NCBI GenBank assembly: GCA_937766455.1
Contig: CALLXD010000021.1
Location: 1-64,000 of the forward strand
Source of the DNA: Vicinamibacterales bacterium
Lineage (GTDB): Bacteria > Acidobacteriota > Vicinamibacteria > Vicinamibacterales > UBA8438
DNA: 64,000 nucleotides
Direction: 5' to 3'
Part shown: piece after piece, positions 9,007-17,467 of the stretch
Numbering within the stretch: the stretch's first letter is position 1
Layout of the letters: the number at the start of each line of letters is the position of its first letter
Position numbers and translations under genes: made by a program
The notes under the pieces: model-generated
The model's input: only the letters and a program-made list of their open reading frames with translations
Told to the model about the DNA's origin: nothing
The model's database searches: none

Positions 9007-10569
9007 TTGGCGTCCATGCGAACCCTCCGAAACGATCTGCCGGCTGGAATCGTGGTGTTCTTCGTCGCCGTGCCCCTGTGTCTGGGAATCGCATTGGTCA
9101 GTGGCGCGCCGCTCTTTTCGGGTCTGATCGCCGGGATCGTGGGCGGGGTCATTGTTGGAATTTTGAGTGGCTCCTCCCTGGGTGTGTCCGGGCCCGCGGC
9201 GGGGCTGGCCGTGATCGTAGCGGCTGCCATCCAGACCCTTGGCTTCGAACCCTTCCTCCTGGCGCTCGTCCTGGCGGGGGTCATGCAGATCGGTCTCGGG
9301 GTCGCCCGGGCCGGTATCCTGGCATACTTCTTTCCTTCTGCCGTCATCAAGGGGATGCTGACGGGAATTGGTCTGCTGATCATTTTGAAGCAGATCCCAC
9401 ACGCGTTCGGGTGGGACGCCGATCCCGAAGGTGACTTCGCGTTCATACAGTTTGACGGTGAGAACACCTTCTCCGAAATCCTGCGAACGTTCGGTCAGGT
9501 CGACGGTTCGGCGACTTTGGTCGCGATCGTGGCGCTCGCGATCCTGATCCTCTGGGACCAGGTTCTCACCAAACGTACCAAGATATTTAAGCTCATTCAG
9601 GGCCCGCTCGTCGCCGTTTGTTTTGGAGTCGCCTACCAACTGGCGGCGCTCCGCTTCGCGCCAGACTGGGCGCTCGCTGGTAATCACCTCGTGCAGATTC
9701 CAGTGGCAGATGGGCTCGGAGAGGCACGCGCTCTGTTGATTTCACCCGACTGGTCTCGGATCGCAGATCCGCGCATCTGGGTGACTGCGGCCACCCTCGC
9801 GATCGTTGCCAGCCTGGCAACGTTGCTGTGCGTCGAAGCGACCGACAAGCTCGATCCAGAGAAGCACGTGACGCCCACGAATCGCGAGCTGATCGCACAG
9901 GGTGTCGGCAACACCTGCTCGGGGCTGGTGGGCGGATTGCCGGTCACGCAGGTCATCGTCCGAAGCTCGGCCAACATTCAGTCTGGTGCCCGGTCAAAAA
10001 ACTCCGCGATCATCCACGGCGTGCTGCTTGTGATCGCCGTATTCGCCTTCGCGAGCTTTCTGAATCTCGTTCCCCTTGCGGTTCTGGCGAGCATCTTGTT
10101 CATCGTCGGATACAAGCTCGCGAAGCCGAGCCTCTTCATGACGATGTACCGACTCGGTCCGGGGCAGTTCGTGCCCTTCATCGTGACCGTCCTGGCGATT
10201 CTGTTGACCGACCTCCTGACCGGCGTGCTGCTCGGTCTCGCGGTGGGCGTGGTCGTCGTGCTCTATCGGAATTACGCCAACTCCCACACTCTCGAGATCA
10301 AGGAAAGCGACACGCCCGACACGAGGCATCTCGTTCGCGTCGAACTCGCCGAGCAAGTGTCGTTTCTGAGCCGTGGCGCGCTGCTTCGCGAACTGGGAAA
10401 CGTCGCCGATGGCTCCCGCGTCGTGATTGATCTGCGTCGGACCGTATCGATCGACTTCGATGTGCTCGAGATATTGCGTGACTTCGAAGAGTCCGCTCCG
10501 AGACGAAGCCTAGTCGTCGAGCGAGTCCCGCGGGAGACGGACTCCATCGATATCAAGGACGCCGCCTGA
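9007..10569 (+). CDS. SulP-family anion transporter, likely bicarbonate
   Basis: The 520-residue membrane protein starts with the SulP signature region (DLPAGIVVFFVAVPLCLGIA), has about ten to twelve hydrophobic segments, and ends in a cytoplasmic STAS-like domain (RVVIDLRRTVSIDFDVLEIL). SulP proteins carry sulfate, bicarbonate or other anions. The carbonic anhydrase 55 bp downstream argues for bicarbonate, as in known SulP-CA pairs; this is inference from context. The TTG at 9007 has AAAGGA nine bases upstream, while the ATG at 9016 is spaced too far from it. Confidence 0.92.
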   Translation: MASMRTLRNDLPAGIVVFFVAVPLCLGIALVSGAPLFSGLIAGIVGGVIVGILSGSSLGVSGPAAGLAVIVAAAIQTLGFEPFLLALVLAGVMQIGLGVARAGILAYFFPSAVIKGMLTGIGLLIILKQIPHAFGWDADPEGDFAFIQFDGENTFSEILRTFGQVDGSATLVAIVALAILILWDQVLTKRTKIFKLIQGPLVAVCFGVAYQLAALRFAPDWALAGNHLVQIPVADGLGEARALLISPDWSRIADPRIWVTAATLAIVASLATLLCVEATDKLDPEKHVTPTNRELIAQGVGNTCSGLVGGLPVTQVIVRSSANIQSGARSKNSAIIHGVLLVIAVFAFASFLNLVPLAVLASILFIVGYKLAKPSLFMTMYRLGPGQFVPFIVTVLAILLTDLLTGVLLGLAVGVVVVLYRNYANSHTLEIKESDTPDTRHLVRVELAEQVSFLSRGALLRELGNVADGSRVVIDLRRTVSIDFDVLEILRDFEESAPRRSLVVERVPRETDSIDIKDAA

Positions 10570-10624
10570 GCGGCGTGAATTCTATTTCTGCAACGCGGCA
10601 ATCACGTCAGAGGACCCAGCGACG

Positions 10625-11251
10625 ATGCATACCCACACTCACGAGACACGAGACCGACTGACTCCGTCCGATGCCCTCGACATCCTGAGAGACGGCAACA
10701 GTCGCTTCTGCGCGAATCTCAAGGCCAATCGCGATCTGCTTCAGCAGGTGAACGAGACATGCGACGGACAGTGGCCGTTCGCCGTGGTCCTGAGTTGTAT
10801 CGATTCGAGAACGTCGGCCGAATTGGTCTTCGATCAGGGTATCGGCGACATCTTCAGCGTTCGCATTGCCGGCAACTTTCTGAACGACGACATCCTCGGC
10901 AGTATGGAATTCTCCTGCAAAGTCGCCGGGGCAAAACTGGTCGTCGTACTCGGCCACTCGAAATGTGGCGCGATCAAGGGCGCCTGCGACAATGTCGAAC
11001 TGGGGCTGCTGACGGGAATGCTCGAAAACATCCAGCCGGCTGTCGCCGCGACTTCGACTCCTGCCGACGTCAGTCAGAGAAACTCCGGGAACACGCAGTT
11101 CGTCGAGGACGTCGCGCGCGAGAACGTCCGCCGCGGGGTCGACGCGATCCCGAAACGAAGCGCGGTTCTGCGCGAGATGCGGGACGCGGGCGAGATTACG
11201 ATCGTCGGAGGGATGTACAACATCTCGACAGGTGCGGTCGAGTTCCTCTGA
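10625..11251 (+). CDS. Beta-carbonic anhydrase
   Basis: The 208-residue protein has all zinc and catalytic residues of beta-carbonic anhydrases: Cys58, Asp60 and Arg62 in SCIDSR, and His111 and Cys114 in GHSKCGAIKGA. It interconverts CO2 and bicarbonate. It follows the SulP gene by 55 bp on the same strand, so the two probably act together in inorganic carbon supply or pH control. The His-rich start (MHTHTHE) is unusual but short. Confidence 0.95.
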   Translation: MHTHTHETRDRLTPSDALDILRDGNSRFCANLKANRDLLQQVNETCDGQWPFAVVLSCIDSRTSAELVFDQGIGDIFSVRIAGNFLNDDILGSMEFSCKVAGAKLVVVLGHSKCGAIKGACDNVELGLLTGMLENIQPAVAATSTPADVSQRNSGNTQFVEDVARENVRRGVDAIPKRSAVLREMRDAGEITIVGGMYNISTGAVEFL

Positions 11252-11531
11252 CATCAGTCCACCCGCGGTTCGCGCCGAGGGAGGCCGCTGCGTCCGCTCG
11301 GAAACGGTCGCAAGCGTCAGCGGCTCGAAATATCAGCCGGTCTCCGCAGATCACTATCTGGCCTCGCGATTGAATACCGCAGTCCCTGATCCCGTTAGCG
11401 CGTATATCAACCAAGCGCTAGCCCGAAAAGGGCCGTCGCCGTGTGAATCGATTCTACGAATCAACCGTTCATCCCGGTTGATTGCGTCAGGGCAAACCCT
11501 GTCTGCACGTGACGAACGGTTGCGAGAACGC

Positions 11532-12236
11532 ATGCAAATGACAAGGACTCTGTTCACTGCGTTGATGATGATTGTCCTGCTTGGGTCGTCGCCTGCATTG
11601 GCCCAGGTAGATGAAGACCAGGCTGGCGCGTGGTACATGTACTTCTTCAATGCAGGGTTCGAAGACAGCCGCTGGGGACTGCAAGGCGACCTGCAACATC
11701 GAAATTGGGATCTCGGCGGAGACCTCGAACAGTTATTGCTCAGGGGAGGACTCACCTTCAGCCCCACTTCGACCAACCTCTTGCTGACGTTCGGTTACGC
11801 GAACATCACGTCCGGACACTTCGGTTCGAGCAGCTCGATATCAAGCGAGGATCGCGTGTATCAGGAGGCACTCCTGCCGCACACACTCGGGCAGCGGGTC
11901 TACCTGCGGCATCGGTTTCGATTCGAACAACGCTGGGTGGACGGTCAGGATTTCCGGACACGATTTCGTTATGCCCTCTTTGTGGACGTCCCGCTGAATC
12001 GCGCGAATCTCCGTCAAGGCGCTGTCTACCTCTCCGCCTACAATGAAGTGTTCGTCAATGGTCAGCGCGCGATTGGCGACAAGCGCCGTGTAGAGACGTT
12101 TGACCGCAACCGGCTCTATGCCGCACTTGGCTACAGTCTGAGCGATTCGTTACGACTACAAGGCGGGTACATGCATCAGCACAGCGCCGCCGTCAGCAAG
12201 GGCCAGATCCAATTGAGCCTGCATCAGTCGTTCTAG
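11532..12236 (+). CDS. DUF2490 outer-membrane beta-barrel-like protein
   Basis: From ATG 11532 (or 11538) the protein has a signal peptide (TLFTALMMIVLLGSSPALAQ) followed by DEDQAGAWYMYFFNAGFED and alternating aromatic and polar strands (RVYLRHRFRFEQRW). The layout and length (234 residues) match DUF2490, predicted small outer-membrane beta-barrels. The open frame begins 300 bp earlier, but that part has no signal or domain. Role unknown; it may belong to the carbon-uptake operon upstream, though a 280-bp spacer separates them. Confidence 0.8.
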   Translation: MQMTRTLFTALMMIVLLGSSPALAQVDEDQAGAWYMYFFNAGFEDSRWGLQGDLQHRNWDLGGDLEQLLLRGGLTFSPTSTNLLLTFGYANITSGHFGSSSSISSEDRVYQEALLPHTLGQRVYLRHRFRFEQRWVDGQDFRTRFRYALFVDVPLNRANLRQGAVYLSAYNEVFVNGQRAIGDKRRVETFDRNRLYAALGYSLSDSLRLQGGYMHQHSAAVSKGQIQLSLHQSF

Positions 12237-12569
12237 TAGATGCAATCGGGAGTGTCGGGTTCCGCCTTTCGGTCGGCTGATTCGGCCGACCGTGGCTGGG
12301 CCACAATCTCACGGTGAAGTCCAACTATAGGAAATTCAAAAACTCACATCCGGGTGCGCGCAGGCCCGAGTCGAGTATCGTCGACCAAGCGCGATGAAGT
12401 GCTGCGGCCTCATGCTGCCGGGAGCCGCCCCAACGGTCGTGAAGGATGGCGGTGAGCTGGGGGCAGCTTCACCTGGAAGCCACAGGAACACTTAGGACAG
12501 TATTGCAGGCACAAACCGCCCAAGGACAGACGGTTAACGGACTTTCTGGGCTCAGGCTGGACGTGAAGT
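12237..12569. other. Non-coding spacer before the tRNA
   Basis: About 330 bp without a convincing gene. It holds one strong hairpin at 12270-12292. A short minus-strand frame (12410-12604) contains a CPKCSCGF zinc-ribbon-like stretch but overlaps the tRNA, so I do not call it. Confidence 0.5.
12270..12292. terminator. Hairpin after the DUF2490 gene
   Basis: CGGTCGGC (12270-12277) pairs perfectly with GCCGACCG (12285-12292) over a 7-nt loop, 33 bp after the stop codon. No T-run follows, so this is a possible but not classical terminator. Confidence 0.4.
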
Positions 12570-12644
12570 TGGTAGCGGTACGGGGAATCGAACCCCGGTC
12601 GCATGGATGAGAACCATGTATCCTAACCCCTAGACGATACCGCC
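12570..12644 (-). tRNA. tRNA-Glu (anticodon CTC)
   Basis: The minus strand folds as a full tRNA. The acceptor stem is GGCGGTA with TACCGCT (first pair G-U), the anticodon stem CATGG/CCATG holds the loop TTCTCAT (anticodon CTC), and the T arm is CCGGGGTTCGATTCCCCG. The discriminator A and CCA are encoded, ending at 12570. Confidence 0.95.
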
Positions 12645-12728
12645 ACATACGTCGATTTCCCGGAGGTCCGGGACAGCGAGCGCTATGTTACCAGCGGTCC
12701 GTCGGACTGGTCAAACCCCGCGCTCTTG

Positions 12729-12734
12729 TACAAT
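12729..12734 (+). promoter_or_regulatory. Likely -10 element of the M23 peptidase gene
   Basis: TACAAT ends six bases before the GTG at 12741, which would put the transcription start at or beside the start codon (leaderless). No convincing -35 is seen. Confidence 0.45.
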
Positions 12735-12740
12735 GTTCGC

Positions 12741-14120
12741 GTGATTCGACTTGTCTCCGTCCTCGTCGTCCTGGCCGCGGTCGCCCTCGGCGCCGGCATG
12801 TTCATCGGGGCCGGTCGGGCCCCGGGTCCCACGATCGAGATTCATCAGCCGACAGGGCTTGTTGGCCGCAACGGGCGGTTCGAGGCGTCCATCGACCCGA
12901 CCGATGGCGAGTTGACGAGCGTGGACGCGGTGCTCGAGCAGAACGGCTCGAGCTGGCCGCTCTTCTCCTTGACGGACCCCGGCGACGGACAACTGACCCA
13001 GGAGTCGGACACTCGCGTCAGGGTATCCCGGGACATCACGCGCGACACACACCCGGAGCTGACCCCTGGACCGGCCACGATTGTGGTCCGAGCCACCCGA
13101 ACCGTGCTGTATGGGCTCCGCGAGCGGGACGCGGCGGCGCGGGTCGAGGTCGAAGCCCGGTTCGACCCGCCACGGCTCAGCGTGCTTTCGTCACTTCACT
13201 ATGTGAATCACGGTGGCGCAGAGCTGGTCGTCTACCGGGTCACCCCCCCGGACGCAGAGTCTGGCGTGCGGGTCGGTGAGCGGTTCTTTCCCGGCTACCC
13301 GGCGGCGGCGGCCGGGGTCGAGGGTGCGGACGACGCGACCCGGGTCGCGCTGTTTGCGTTGCTACACGACCAGGACCTGACGACGCCGATGCGGGTGGTT
13401 GCCCGCGACCTGGCCGGCAACGAAGCGGAAATCCAGTTCGACCATCGGGTGTTTCCCAAGCAGTTTCGGCGTTCGAGTATTCAGGTCGGAGATCGGTTTC
13501 TCCAACAAGTGGTACCCGAGATCGTCGCCCGCTCCGAGGAATTCGGGACCCTGCCCTTGCCCCCGGACGCCGGCCTGCTGGAGCAGTATCTGGCGATCAA
13601 CGGCGGCCTTCGGCGTATCAACGGCGAACGCATCATGGCCCTGGCCGCCGAGACCGCGCCTGCGCCGCTCTGGGACGGGCCGTTTCGCCAACTCGGAAAT
13701 TCGCAGGTCGAGTCGGGATTCGCCGACCATCGCACCTACCTCCACGACGGGCAAGAGGTCGACCAGCAGATCCATCTCGGGTTCGATCTGGCCTCCACCG
13801 CCAACGCGCCAATTCTGGCCTCGAACACCGGCCGCGTCGTCTTCGCCGACTACCTCGGCATTTACGGCAACTGCGTGATTGTCGACCACGGCATGGGCTT
13901 GCAATCGCTCTACGCGCATCTGTCATCGATCTCCGTCAGCGCAGGCGACTCGGTGACGGGTGAAGACCAGCTGGGCCTGAGTGGGCGAACCGGGCTGGCC
14001 GGCGGCGACCACCTCCACTTCGCGATTCTCCTGCAGGGCTGGCCCATCACGCCGATGGAATGGTGGGACTCGCATTGGATCGATGATCGGATCATGCGCA
14101 AACTGCAGCTGACACCGTGA
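12741..14120 (+). CDS. M23-family metallopeptidase, membrane-anchored
   Basis: The 459-residue product starts with a signal anchor (RLVSVLVVLAAVALGAGM). The long middle part has Ig-like character (TPGPATIVVRATR, DLAGNEAEIQFD). The C-terminal 140 residues form a LytM/M23 domain with zinc ligands in HLGFDLAS (H, D) and DHLHFAI (HxH), and the SLYAHL motif. It is predicted to cut peptidoglycan cross-links or to act in envelope remodelling. A TTG 15 bases earlier is possible, but GTG 12741 fits the TACAAT hexamer. Confidence 0.88.
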   Translation: MIRLVSVLVVLAAVALGAGMFIGAGRAPGPTIEIHQPTGLVGRNGRFEASIDPTDGELTSVDAVLEQNGSSWPLFSLTDPGDGQLTQESDTRVRVSRDITRDTHPELTPGPATIVVRATRTVLYGLRERDAAARVEVEARFDPPRLSVLSSLHYVNHGGAELVVYRVTPPDAESGVRVGERFFPGYPAAAAGVEGADDATRVALFALLHDQDLTTPMRVVARDLAGNEAEIQFDHRVFPKQFRRSSIQVGDRFLQQVVPEIVARSEEFGTLPLPPDAGLLEQYLAINGGLRRINGERIMALAAETAPAPLWDGPFRQLGNSQVESGFADHRTYLHDGQEVDQQIHLGFDLASTANAPILASNTGRVVFADYLGIYGNCVIVDHGMGLQSLYAHLSSISVSAGDSVTGEDQLGLSGRTGLAGGDHLHFAILLQGWPITPMEWWDSHWIDDRIMRKLQLTP

Positions 14121-14289
14121 TGCCGGCCAGCAGGTTTACACGCCGGAGCCCCTGTGATAGTTAAATAGGGCTGGACTAGCTGGTTTCTCGCAAAATTACA
14201 CACCCTCCGGGTCGGGCGGACCATCGGCACGACCGCTCGCTCGATAACCACCAACTCGGTCATTCGAAGAAGTGCGTAGGAGAATCTCA

Positions 14290-15055
14290 ATGCGACATCG
14301 AAATGTATGGACGGTCCTTTCCCTGCTCGTGCTGGCGACCACAGTGGCATGCGGCGGCGGCGGTGAAGACGCGCCGGCGGCAGCCCCGGCCGCACCCGCA
14401 GCACCGGCGTTCGACCCCCGCCAGCGCTGGCAACGTGTCCGGCATGGTGATGTTCGACGGCGAGCTGCCGGCGGCTGAAGAGCTGATGATGAATTCGGAC
14501 CCGGTCTGCGCCATGTCGGCGACCAACACGATGTCCAGCACGTTCGTGGGCAGCGGCGGTCACCTCGGCAACGTGTTCGTGTATGTGAAGTCAGGGCTCG
14601 AGGGCCAGACCTTCCCGGCCGCCAGTGGCACCGTGGAACTGAACCAGGAGGGCTGCCGGTACACGCCACACGTCATGGGCATCCGAGTGGGACAGACGCT
14701 GAACATCACCAACAGCGACCCGACGCTGCACAACATTCACGCGACCCCGGACGCGAACGAGGAGTTCAACATGGGGCAGCCGATCCAGGGCATGACCTTC
14801 GAGCGGACGTTCGAAACGGCCGAGGTCATGGTGCCAATGAAGTGCGACGTCCACGGGTGGATGAACTCGTACATCGGCGTGCTCGACCACCCCTATTTCG
14901 CCGTCACGGGTCCCGACGGGGCCTTCGACCTGAGCGCGCTTCCTCCCGGGGACTACGTCGTCGAAGCGTGGCACGAGTCGCTGGGCACGCAGACCCAGAA
15001 CGTGACCGTGGCGACCGGCCAGACCGCCGAGGTCTCGTTCACGTTCGCGCAGTAA
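14290..15055 (+). CDS. Cupredoxin-like lipoprotein, frameshifted
   Basis: The first frame (ATG 14290, AGGAG about seven bases upstream) gives a lipoprotein signal, LLVLATTVACGGGG, and an Ala/Pro linker. The rest lies in the next frame, from AGNVSGMVMFDGELP to VSFTFAQ. Dropping one C from the CCCCC run at 14415-14419 joins them as FDPASAGNVSG. The second part has plastocyanin-like copper ligands (LHNIHA, MKCDVHGWM) and a C-terminal carboxypeptidase-regulatory-like strand region. It probably binds copper and carries electrons, fitting the oxidase-assembly genes downstream. Confidence 0.75.
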
Positions 15056-15077
15056 CCGGGTCGCACACGACACAGCA

Positions 15078-15111
15078 GGGGCCCGACGCGCCGCGCAGGC
15101 GTTCGGGCCCC
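15078..15111 (+). terminator. GC-rich hairpin after the lipoprotein gene
   Basis: GGGGCCCGACGC pairs with GCGTTCGGGCCCC around a short loop, 22 bp after the stop. The stem is very stable but is not followed by a T-run. Confidence 0.5.
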
Positions 15112-15179
15112 GTCTACTCGAACTCGTCTCTCCACCGAGGCACGCATTACCGGGGGCCTCATCCCCCTCCTCTTGTCCC

Positions 15180-16153
15180 ATGACCTGGCTTCACCTGTAT
15201 GCCCGGTTCCTGTGCGGCGCCACGCTCCTACTGATCGCGGCGGGGGGCATGGTGACCAGCACCGGCTCAGGCCTCTCGGTCCCAGACTGGCCCAACAGCT
15301 ACGGGTATTTCATGTTCTCGTTCCCCCTCTCCAGCATGGTGGGAGGGCATTTTCTACGAGCATGGCCACCGCCTGATCGCGTCCGGTGTGGGTCTGCTGA
15401 CGATTGGCATGACCGTCTGGTTGTGGCGCGTGGAGACGCGGCGGTGGATGCGCCGGCTGGGGGTCGTCGCGCTGGTGGCAGTCATTCTGCAGGGCCTGCT
15501 CGGCGGCATCACCGTGCTGTACTTCTTGCCCACCGCGGTCTCCGTCTCGCACGCCGGCCTCGCGGAGATCTTCTTCTGCTTGACGGTCTGTCTCGCCCTG
15601 TTTACCTCGCCCGGATGGCGACCAGCGGCGTCATGGGCACGGATCGCCCGACGTCTGACCGACTGACGCGACCCTCGGCACCGCGCTGCCCTTGGTGGTC
15701 TACGCACAGATTCTGGTCGGGGCGACCATGCGACACACCGGCGCCGGCCTGGCGATTCCCGATTTTCCGCTGGTGTTTGGCGGGATCGTGCCGACCGGAA
15801 TGGACGTTCGAGATTACGGTGCACTATCTGCACCGTCTGGGTGCCGGACTGACGACCCTGGTCATCGTGGCCACCATGGGTCACCTCGCCCGGCACCATC
15901 GTCACCGACCGGACCTGCTCAGACCGGCTGGACTGCTGACCGTGCTGGTGCTGATTCAGGTTGGCCTGGGTGGCTGGACGGTGCTGAGCGGACGCGCGCC
16001 GGTCATCAATACGGCGCACGTGGCGACCGGGGCGATGGTCCTCGGCACATCACTGCTTCTGGGATTGCGGGTCAACCGGCACAGATTTCCGGACGCGCGC
16101 CGCCGTACCCGTCGCCCCGGGCCACCGGCAAGGATCGGCGGGGCGCGGCATGA
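15180..16153 (+). CDS. ctaA: Heme A synthase, broken by three frameshifts
   Basis: Four frame segments add up to one COX15/CtaA protein, which oxidises heme O to heme A for aa3 oxidases. They are RFLCGATLLLIAAGGMVTST (from 15180), EHGHRLIASGVGLLT (from about 15352), VVYAQILVGATMRHTGAGLA (from about 15662) and HYLHRLGAGLTTLV (from about 15800). The four expected heme-ligand histidines remain (EHGHR, SVSHAGL, HYLHR, NTAHVATG). Each break is fixed by removing one base, near 15346, 15661 and 15798. Intact motifs across all breaks favour sequence error. The 3' end is uncertain; the TGA at 16151 overlapping the ctaB start is assumed. Confidence 0.8.
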
Positions 16154-17037
16154 CGACCGATGCGGCCGCGATCACCGCGCCGCGAAGCCGGCTGGCCGAT
16201 TTCTTCGCGCTCACGAAGCCACGTCTGAACTCGCTTGTCGTCGTCACGGCCGGTGTCGGCTATCTCGCGGCCCATCGCGGACCGTTTGACGCGCTGTTGT
16301 TTTTTCACGCGACCGTGGGGGCCATGTTGGTCGCCGGCGGTGCCGCCGCACTCAACCAGGTCGCGGAGCGGGACCTCGACGCGCGGATGCACCGGACGCT
16401 GAATCGACCGCTTCCGAGCGGCCGCCTGCACACGGGAGAGGCGACCTGGGCCGCGCTCGCGCTGGCCGCGGCAGGACTCGTGCAATTGGCGCTGGGCGCC
16501 AATCTGACCGCCGCCCTCGTCGCCCTCGCCACCCTGCTCAGCTACGTCGCCGTCTACACCCCGCTCAAGAGGGTCACCCACTGGGCGCTGCTGGTCGGTG
16601 CGGTGCCGGGTGCGTTGCCGGTCATGATCGGCTGGTCGGCCGTGGCGCCGCTGTCGCCCGGCGCCTGGACGCTCTTCGCGGTCGTCTTCGTCTGGCAACT
16701 CCCCCACTTTCTGGCCCTGACGTGGTTGTTCCGCGAGGACTTCGGCCGCGCGGACCTCCCGTTGCTGTCCATCTCCGACCCCAGTGGCAGGCGTACCGCC
16801 AATCATCTGCTAGACTACGCCGTGCTCCTGGTCCCGGTGAGCGTGACCCCGACGTGGTTCGGCGTGGCCGGCATGACGTACGCCGTCGGCGCCGCCACCC
16901 TGAGCGCGGGTCTGCTGGCGCTCAGTGTGTGGTTCGCCCGTGGGCGCACGACCGACCGGGCCCGGCTGTTGTTCCGAGCCACCCTCGTCTACCTGCCGAT
17001 TGTCTGGGTCCTGCTGCTGATCGACCGCACGGGGTGA
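16150..17037 (+). CDS. ctaB: Protoheme IX farnesyltransferase (heme O synthase)
   Basis: The 295-residue UbiA-family membrane protein farnesylates heme b to heme O. It has the polyprenyl-diphosphate-binding motif NQVAERDLDARMHRT and a second Asp region after LTWLFREDFGRADLP, with about eight to nine hydrophobic segments. The start FFALTKPRLNSLVVVTA is typical of CtaB. It overlaps the likely end of the heme A synthase gene and precedes DUF420 by five bases, so the cluster makes heme A and assembles the oxidase. Confidence 0.95.
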   Translation: MTTDAAAITAPRSRLADFFALTKPRLNSLVVVTAGVGYLAAHRGPFDALLFFHATVGAMLVAGGAAALNQVAERDLDARMHRTLNRPLPSGRLHTGEATWAALALAAAGLVQLALGANLTAALVALATLLSYVAVYTPLKRVTHWALLVGAVPGALPVMIGWSAVAPLSPGAWTLFAVVFVWQLPHFLALTWLFREDFGRADLPLLSISDPSGRRTANHLLDYAVLLVPVSVTPTWFGVAGMTYAVGAATLSAGLLALSVWFARGRTTDRARLLFRATLVYLPIVWVLLLIDRTG

Positions 17038-17042
17038 CGGCC

Positions 17043-17459
17043 ATGCTCGACGTGTCAATGCTGCCGGCCGTCAATGCGACCCTCAACGCGGTCGCGGGTG
17101 TGCTGCTCGTGCTGGGCTACCTGCAGATTCGACGGGGACACATCGACGCCCACCGCCGGTTCATGCTGGCCGCGTTCCTGACCTCGGCACTGTTCTTGGT
17201 GTCATACGTCACCTATCACGCGCAGGTGGGCTCGCGGCCGTTTACTGGCGAAGGCCTCATCCGGATCGTGTATTTCTCGGTGCTGATTCCCCACGTCATT
17301 CTGGCCGCACTGATCCTGCCGCTTGCCCTCATCACGCTCAGACGCGGCTTGCGCCGAGACGACGTGAAACATCGTGCCATCGCCCGGTGGACCCTTCCCA
17401 TCTGGCTGTTCGTCTCAGTCACGGGCGTGGTGGTCTACTGGATGCTGTACCAGATGTAG
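17043..17459 (+). CDS. DUF420 membrane protein (CtaM-like oxidase assembly factor)
   Basis: The 138-residue protein has four hydrophobic segments and the family features VNATLNAVAGVLLVLGY and HRRFMLAAFLTSALFLVSY. DUF420 includes CtaM, which is needed for aa3-type oxidase function in Firmicutes. The position right after heme A/heme O synthase genes supports the same role here. It starts at ATG 17043, five bases after the ctaB stop. Confidence 0.88.
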   Translation: MLDVSMLPAVNATLNAVAGVLLVLGYLQIRRGHIDAHRRFMLAAFLTSALFLVSYVTYHAQVGSRPFTGEGLIRIVYFSVLIPHVILAALILPLALITLRRGLRRDDVKHRAIARWTLPIWLFVSVTGVVVYWMLYQM

Positions 17460-17467
17460 AGGTGCGG

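Noticed and set aside
11489-11502. CAGGG-CAAA-CCCTG hairpin as a terminator or riboswitch
   Set aside because: The stem is only five pairs and no T-run follows; no known riboswitch pattern was recognised.
12410-12604. Small minus-strand ORF with a CPKCSCGF zinc-ribbon-like stretch
   Set aside because: It overlaps the tRNA-Glu gene and has no supporting start or similarity; at most a fragment of an old mobile element.
14415-14419. Programmed ribosomal frameshifting in the CCCCC run
   Set aside because: The same C5/G5 pattern breaks unrelated genes (sigma factor, lipB, E2) without any shared downstream structure, so sequence error is simpler.
15180-16289. Single 369-codon frame across the heme A synthase region as the real protein
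   Set aside because: Only its first and last parts match CtaA; the middle of this frame is Arg-rich nonsense while the true sequence continues in other frames.
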